Source: Paramacrobiotus richtersi (Eukaryota; Tardigrada; Eutardigrada; Parachela; Macrobiotidae). Taken from it: a stretch of DNA of 23,066 bases. Where the stretch lies: assembly GCA_034698045.1 (NCBI GenBank), contig JAQGAU010000869.1, positions 1 through 23,066 of the forward strand, given 5' to 3'. Below the pieces are notes generated by a model. That model was not told the origin of the DNA. It did not search any database and saw only the letters and a list, made by a program, of their open reading frames with translations. A program made the translations under genes and the position numbers. Of this stretch, positions 17,986 through 23,066 are shown piece after piece; position 1 is the stretch's first letter; each line of letters starts with the position of its first letter.

Positions 17986-18814
17986 AGACATTAACGATCA
18001 GCCAATATGGATTTTGGATTGTGAAATTCAGCTGAACATTTTCATGACTCGTATTTATGGAATTTATATTTATGGTATTGCCGATGTATGGCGTAGCTGC
18101 GCGTATGCCGGGGAAGGGCCGCGCTTATTCTTCGTGGTTTTGGAAGCTGTTTTCTTGGATCGACAAATTATAAAATTCAGATGAACCGGGATATGTGAAA
18201 TTTTGACGGAATTATGACCATAACCTGATATCCATGGCACAGAACAAACACGCTCTTTATTGGTTACTGCCCACTGTTAGACTGGCAAGCCAGGCGTTAT
18301 CGGCCGTAATGGTCACTAACAGCTGCGGAAAAAGGTCAAACGTTCTGTAAACGGATCTCCAATTCTACCTAAGGCAGAGCACACCTTACCAGGTGCCATC
18401 GAACTGTTGTCATTGTTCTGAGATAAAAACGATTGTAAAGAAAATAAACTCGTGTTTGCCTGAAGGGAACGTTACTGTTGTGTCGAAAATGGAACGGGAG
18501 TTACGGAACAACAAAGAAAAAACGGAATTATCTCCCATTTGAGAGGTGGTGGAACAAGGCAGTACAGTTGCATATTCCTCCGTCTGTGATTATCCTACGG
18601 ACGAGGCGGACGAACGTTTACATCGCCTTTTGGATTTGGCTACACCTGTGGAACGAGCATTCTACATTGAAACTGGATGCACTTCTGACTATTCGTGAAC
18701 ATCTTGCTGGGAAACATACTATTAATTGCTGAGTACTAATGGCAATTGTAGTTTGTCTGCGCGAGCGAGGAGACGCTGGGATGCGGACTACTATGTGCAG
18801 ATTATCAACTGCAC
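17986..18814. other. Centre of the inverted duplication, no gene seen
   Basis: The spacer between the two arms. It contains AT-rich patches (18050-18080) and short frames on both strands (for example 18478-18732 plus) without any recognisable motif or splice context. Confidence 0.4.
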
Positions 18815-19268
18815 GTATATCGTGTCTGGGCGAACCGTAGAATCTCTTAAACACCAAGTTGGATCCTTTACACTTACGACGAGGACGTGGTTACCCTAAG
18901 GAGGAGCGTGTCGCGAGGCTAATTAACGGCTGAATAGTTTACTGATTAAACGGTAAATATGGCCGTGTTGGTACATGCGCGAGGACGCATAATCCTGGTT
19001 GAGTCATCGTTATGAGTCGAGCGTAGCGGCAGAGCAGAGGAAACAGCGCTATCTCGCCCAAGGACTGGAACAGGGAAGCGAGATAACGGACGGAAGCGTA
19101 GCTGATTCATTTAGTTAACAGTCTAGTGTGGTATTGTGTGACGCATGATCTCAGTGTTAAGAAACTGTTATAAGCGCAAGAACGTGCGCTTTAGGATTAT
19201 GGATATCATTATGAGAATAACATAACGGATGGTCTGAGCAGGATGTGAACAGCAGAACATCGCTGGGA

Positions 19269-19529
19269 TCATCTTGCTAGTTTAGCAATACATTCTGAAG
19301 TGTAAGTCTTATGATGAATTGTCACCTTTGTCCTAACTCTCATGGTTCCACATGTGTCATTGTACTGGTCAATTATATAAAGGTCATCGGTATGGAACTC
19401 GGGCTGTCGTGTTATGACGTTGTATGACCTTTCATAAGGATCTATATGATGGTACACCAGCACAATATAATCAGCCACCACCATAACGTAGGATGGGTTC
19501 ACCGTATCAGACTCATTCTCGTTACATAT
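19269..19529 (-). CDS. Possible last exon of a lipocalin-like secreted protein
   Basis: An open stretch of 86 residues on the minus strand starts after a plausible acceptor (TTTTGATTGCTTAG, ending at 19530) and ends at a TGA. Its pattern SYVMVVADYIVLVYHH followed by SYNVITRQPEF and DLYIIDQYND resembles the C-terminal lipocalin region, where a strand of the type Y-x-V-x-x-x-D-Y leads to a strand ending in R-x-P, then a helix. A late Cys pair (DTCG, SEC) fits a secreted protein. The fold call is by pattern only. A donor-like site at about 19577 (CTG/GTGAGC) would give a 46-base intron, but the phase of the upstream frame does not join without a stop. It may be a pseudogene, or the upstream exon may be misread. 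Confidence 0.3.
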   Translation of the reverse strand: MCNENESDTVNPSYVMVVADYIVLVYHHIDPYERSYNVITRQPEFHTDDLYIIDQYNDTCGTMRVRTKVTIHHKTYTSECIAKLAR

Positions 19530-19660
19530 CTAAGCAATCAAAAGCTGACCATCGAACTCCATATCATATGCTCACCAGTAGTACGTCCACGTTCTATCTC
19601 CATGCTAGTTTCAATCTCTCCTGTACCGAGTATCTGTGAGCAGCCGCAGATCAACGAGAA

Positions 19661-21260
19661 AGACAGAAAGAAACTCGATACACTGCTTTGAGCGACAGAA
19701 TATACTGTGTCCAGTCGATAGGATTCGATACGAAGGGGAGTTGGGGTCCCACAGCGGCTGTGTTTTTGAAGGAGGTCGGGCGCAGAATAACGGAGAGTAA
19801 TGGAAATCGCCGATCCATGGAATTTAGCGTGGTAACGCTGTTTGCTTGTCTGGGTACGGTTGATCCCTCCAAAGAAATGGAAGACAAGTTTTTGTTTGAT
19901 AGTATGTGATTGTGTAATACCAAACAATGTAACTCGTACGATATATATGCAGCGGGGCAAACTATCAAAAGAAATTTTAAAGTAAAGTATGCTATGCTTT
20001 TTCGCTACAGGAATGTTTAAAACATGAAAAACTGGAACGGCTTCAACACTTTTCTGCGCGTGAAAAGGCATGAAGAAGTACTGAACGCTGACACAGAATA
20101 TTGACTCATATCAAATCGTATGCTAGATCTTGGGATACCGAGCGTGGCAGTTGTCGTGTATCTCATACGTTGCTATTTGGACTTCCAATGCGGATATGTA
20201 ACAAAATACAGTTTTATTAAGGCAGTACAGGAAACGTACTACGCCAACGCGAAAAGAGAGCGGTCTTGGTTCCGTACCCGATACTACAGTAAGCACTAAC
20301 TATAAAGTAACTTGGGCCAGTTTCGCGCGATTTGTCTGTTAGCGCACTGAGCTCTTTTTAATCTCTGCATAGTGCTAGGATTCCATACAGCTTATACTCA
20401 GTTATCAGTCGAGAACCAAGTTGCTGTGATACTGAATTGGTGTAAAAGCATGGTAGGGTACGCTTCTGCAGGGACAGCGACGGGCGCCACGCCCGGATCA
20501 CCGTGCCACGCACTCGAGAATCGCCCTACCCCGTATTGTCCGAGACAAAAATGTACAGTATACCGCATGCGTGCGTTTCGTCAAAAGTATCGTCAGTTTC
20601 AGATTTTGTTTAAACCATTTTCCTTTTCCAAACCGAATTTATAGAAGTGAAATTAAAGCCAATGAAAAGCACTGAACCAAGAGGTACCCGGATCCTACCA
20701 GCGCTGCATAATTTTTCAAAACGGAAACAGAATCAGAATGAAGAATGTTATATCTCAAACGGTGCACAAGTAATTGGGCAGTTTTGTGAAATAACACAAA
20801 CCTTTATGCTTGTCGCTTGAAATGGTGATCTACACCACGGTTATAAGTAAGTTTGTCAACTTTGGCGAAAATATGCTGTAACTTTCAATGCAGCAACAAC
20901 AGTTGAACAATAACTGACGTAGCTGCTAAGGCCATTCGGACATGGAGATTAGCTCTATGATCCCGTGACTCCATAGATCCCACATCACTTGCCTCGAATT
21001 AGCGTATTTTTACGCGCGGTGAGCTTGCGTTTTATATTCTCTTGCCGGATACTCCCGTATGAAGTTCTGCGCATGCATAGTCCAACATCTACATGCGAGT
21101 GCTTCGCAGCTGGCATGGCCGCGCAAACTTCACGACTTAACGAAATAACGTTTGCGTCAAAAACGGACAGCATCATCCATTTCAAATATTGGCCCACTTC
21201 AACGCCCAAGTGCGTTGCCAACCCATTGTCCCTTGCCAACCAGAAACTGTGATACATCAT
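19661..21260. other. Gene-free region, possible upstream part of the minus-strand copy
   Basis: Several short frames occur, including a 177-residue minus-strand frame (20071-19538), but none has a recognisable domain, signal peptide or convincing splice pattern. Upstream exons of the lipocalin-like gene would be expected in 19.6-20.1 kb on the minus strand; I could not identify them. Confidence 0.35.
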
Positions 21261-21880
21261 ACCTATGTCGAGGCGGCATAAATTTACCAGGAATTACGCC
21301 AGAGCATATGAGAGAAATGATACAACAGAGAAATGATGTGGCACAGCGCTTGCTGAACTCGTTGGCCAACTTGGGGACGATGGTATTGCACGGAAAAGTT
21401 ATGGACGATGTAAGACCCGTGTTTTCTGGGGCATCTTAGACCTAGTTGCACACACCGGGAGGCGGAGTTAGGCGAATTGCTTGTGGATCCACCCCGATCT
21501 GATTTGCAAAGTTGCTGTCGGACGACATGTTCTTTCCATGCCGGAAATGTTGCTTCCTGCACAGGTTGGGTGTGGCGTGAGACGAGGTGCAAAAGCGGCC
21601 GTGCATTCGGCCCGGACATATATTTTGCAGCACGAAAAAAAATTATGTCTAACTCAAAATGGATTTTAAAAATGCTTTCAGTATCGTACGCCGTGGTAAA
21701 TTGCTGAGCGCTGTTCAAAAGTATATGCCGGAATACAACGTTTTTGTGGAGCAGATGTAAGCAAGTGATTTGGGTTTCGGGGAAGATCTGTTGTTATCGG
21801 GGACTGGCGTTCAGCAAGGAGATCCAATGGGTCCGTATTTGTTTTGCCACATTGTTAAGGGGACTGGTGAACGCCAGCGT
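21261..21880 (+). pseudogene. LINE-like reverse transcriptase, heavily decayed copy
   Basis: Matches in order the nearly intact copy at 21989-23066. LPGITPEHMREM corresponds to SGLRPQHVKDM there, and MVLHGKVMDDVRPVFSG to MIVRGDILDSVCPYFFG. Further on, MDFKNAFSIVRRGKLLSAV corresponds to LDFRNAFNMVARDVMMEAV, and GTGVQQGDPMGPYLFCH to WGVQQGDPAGPMLFCL. Stops and frame changes separate these pieces. Homology ends at about 21850, and sequence unrelated to the other copy follows to about 21988. A short inverted repeat (CTGGCGTTCA at 21803, TGAACGCCAG at 21867) marks that edge. It lacks the catalytic DD box and the thumb. Confidence 0.75.
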
Positions 21881-21988
21881 ACAGGTTTTCAAGCGTACTG
21901 TTAATACAGATACATACTGTTAATTCAAAACAGCGCACGATGATTGTTATTGTGTATATTCGCTTCACCGTCATTTCACATATGATCC

Positions 21989-23066
21989 ATGACAATATGT
22001 GGAAAAAGCGCTGAATTTCCTAGCGTACCAATTGGTAACGTTATACCTTGGTCTGAAGGACCATCTGGACTTCGACCGCAACATGTGAAGGACATGTTCG
22101 GCCGGAGAGATGATTTACAGAGTGATTTCTGCTCGGCACTGACACAGTTTGTTGATATGATTGTGAGAGGAGACATTTTGGATAGTGTTTGTCCATACTT
22201 CTTTGGCGGCACACTTATTCCGTTGAGTAAGCCAGATGGAGGGAAGCGACCAATCGTGGTAGGCGAGACACTACGTCGCATAACTTCGAAGTTAACTGCG
22301 AGCAGATGCCAGGAAATTTCTGCCACGTTATTCAGGCCTATGCAACTGGGGTTTGGGACAAAAGGAGGCGCGGAGGCAATTGTGCACAGTACACGGAAGT
22401 AAATCCAGTTTGCGCACAGCGCGGTTCGTGTAATAGCGAAACTGGACTTCCGGAACGCTTTCAATATGGTTGCACGGGACGTTATGATGGAAGCAGTAAA
22501 AACACACATTCCAGCGTACTTTAAGTATTTCCAGAAGTCTTACCTGCAGACATCCCACTTGTTCTGCGGGACGGAGACCTTGTCATCGGAATGGGGAGTT
22601 CAGCAAGGAGACCCAGCTGGCCCGATGCTATTTTGTCTTGCCACTTTGGAACTGCTAAGAAAGCTTGAAAGTGGATTGAAGTGTGCCTATTTGGACGACG
22701 TTACCGTTGCTGACGAGGCTGAAGTAGTCGCGGGCGATATCGAGACGGTTATCGCCGAAGGAACAAAAATTGGTATGGAACTGAATATGTCAAAATGCGA
22801 GATTTTTGTTTTCGGTGGGACGTCGGAAGAGCGAGAGGACGCCAAGCAGTTTTTGCTGACACGGTGGCCAGAATTGATTGTACTGGAGGAAGACAATTTT
22901 TCGGTGTTAGGAGCAGCGCTAAATGCTCTGACGGCACCGAAGTAACTTGGGAAAAAAGTGGAAGAACTCCGAACCATGACAAGACGAATGCAGTGTCTAC
23001 CATCCCATCATGCCTTGTATCTCCTTACCAAGTGCTTCGCCATTCCAAAATTGATGTATTTATTGC
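21989..23066 (+). pseudogene. LINE-like (non-LTR) reverse transcriptase, near-intact, runs off the window
   Basis: One reading frame from an ATG at 21989 to the window end is interrupted only by TAA codons at 22400-22402 and 22943-22945. RT blocks in order are: GPSGLRPQHVKDM, FFGGTLIPLSKPDGGKRPI, LRRITSKL, QLGFGTKGGAEAIVHS, AKLDFRNAFNMVARD (catalytic Asp), GVQQGDPAGPMLFCL, and CAYLDDVTVADEAE (catalytic YLDD). Then come LNMSKCEIFVFGG and, after the second stop, HHALYLLTKCFAIPKLM. The PQGVRPI-like and YLDD pattern is that of a LINE-type RT common in invertebrate genomes; I do not assign a clade. An upstream endonuclease or zinc finger is not visible, so it is probably 5'-truncated. Confidence 0.85.

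Larger units (their letters stand above)
17205..19660. repeat. Diverged inverted duplication (arms about 0.8 kb)
   Basis: The left arm, about 17205-17985, pairs with the right arm, about 18815-19660, in reverse orientation. The best block is 17857-17912 against 18877-18932, with 4 mismatches in 56. Further blocks pair in order: CGCCCAGAC (17967 / 18832), GGCCATATTTAC, TCCGTTATCTC with TTCCCTG (about 17690), TTCAGAATGTA (about 17541), TGACCTTTAT (about 17450) and GTGCTAGT/GTGCTGGT (about 17400). The order of blocks and their increasing divergence outward suggest an old tail-to-tail duplication with a non-duplicated centre of about 0.83 kb. The outer limits are uncertain. Confidence 0.7.

Noticed and set aside
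19538..20071. 177-residue minus-strand ORF as a host gene
   Set aside because: No recognisable domain and irregular composition; its end does not join in phase to the neighbouring exon candidate.
21976..22509. 177-residue minus-strand ORF
   Set aside because: It is antisense to the LINE-like reverse transcriptase, which has a full set of RT motifs on the plus strand.
2757..23066. Stop-codon reassignment to explain in-frame stops
   Set aside because: Interruptions include TAA, TAG and TGA as well as frame changes, all within mobile elements. This is what neutral decay gives, not a recoded genetic code.

Overview
The window looks like invertebrate animal DNA dominated by decayed mobile elements. 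The only convincing host gene is the first two exons of a UDP-glucose 4-epimerase (GALE-like). They are joined by a 58-base GT-AG intron, which points to a eukaryote with short introns. I cannot name the species. I see no prokaryotic operons, ribosome binding sites, CRISPR arrays, rRNA or tRNA genes.

Left part (1-2757): a 20-base minisatellite (about 131-385), a foldback repeat with 34-base perfect arms (676-849), and the tail of a Ty3/Gypsy integrase on the minus strand (830-1283). These are followed by nested repeats: a 49-base tandem duplication, an inverted repeat with arms at 1626-1684 and 2317-2375, and inside it a 224-base near-perfect palindrome (2081-2304).

Centre (2757 to about 11.2 kb, possibly 12.3 kb), minus strand: one long Ty3/Gypsy-type LTR retrotransposon read right to left. 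The order is an upstream open region with internal repeats, Gag with a CCHC zinc knuckle, retropepsin, a linker, reverse transcriptase (YIDD), RNase H and integrase, with a GPY/F-like tail. Each module is recognisable, but the element is broken by many stops and frame changes, and no LTR pair could be found. It is cut off at 2757, inside the integrase tail. The 11.6-12.3 kb stretch holds three diverged copies of a 190-base repeat that may encode a repeated peptide on the minus strand.

Right part: small inverted and direct repeats (13.6-14.6 kb), one family of which also occurs at 1.7-2.06 kb; the GALE 5' exons (16612-16921, plus strand); and a diverged inverted duplication of about 0.8-kb arms (17.2-18.0 and 18.8-19.7 kb). 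Its right arm carries a possible lipocalin-like last exon on the minus strand, and the left arm carries a decayed counterpart. The window ends with two tandem copies of a LINE-like reverse transcriptase on the plus strand. The first is badly decayed. The second is nearly intact except for two TAA codons and runs off the window end.

The elements do not form a pathway together. The region reads as a graveyard of transposons next to a host gene fragment. The most unusual items are the tail-to-tail inverted gene duplication, the nested palindromes, and the repeat-bearing open region upstream of Gag.
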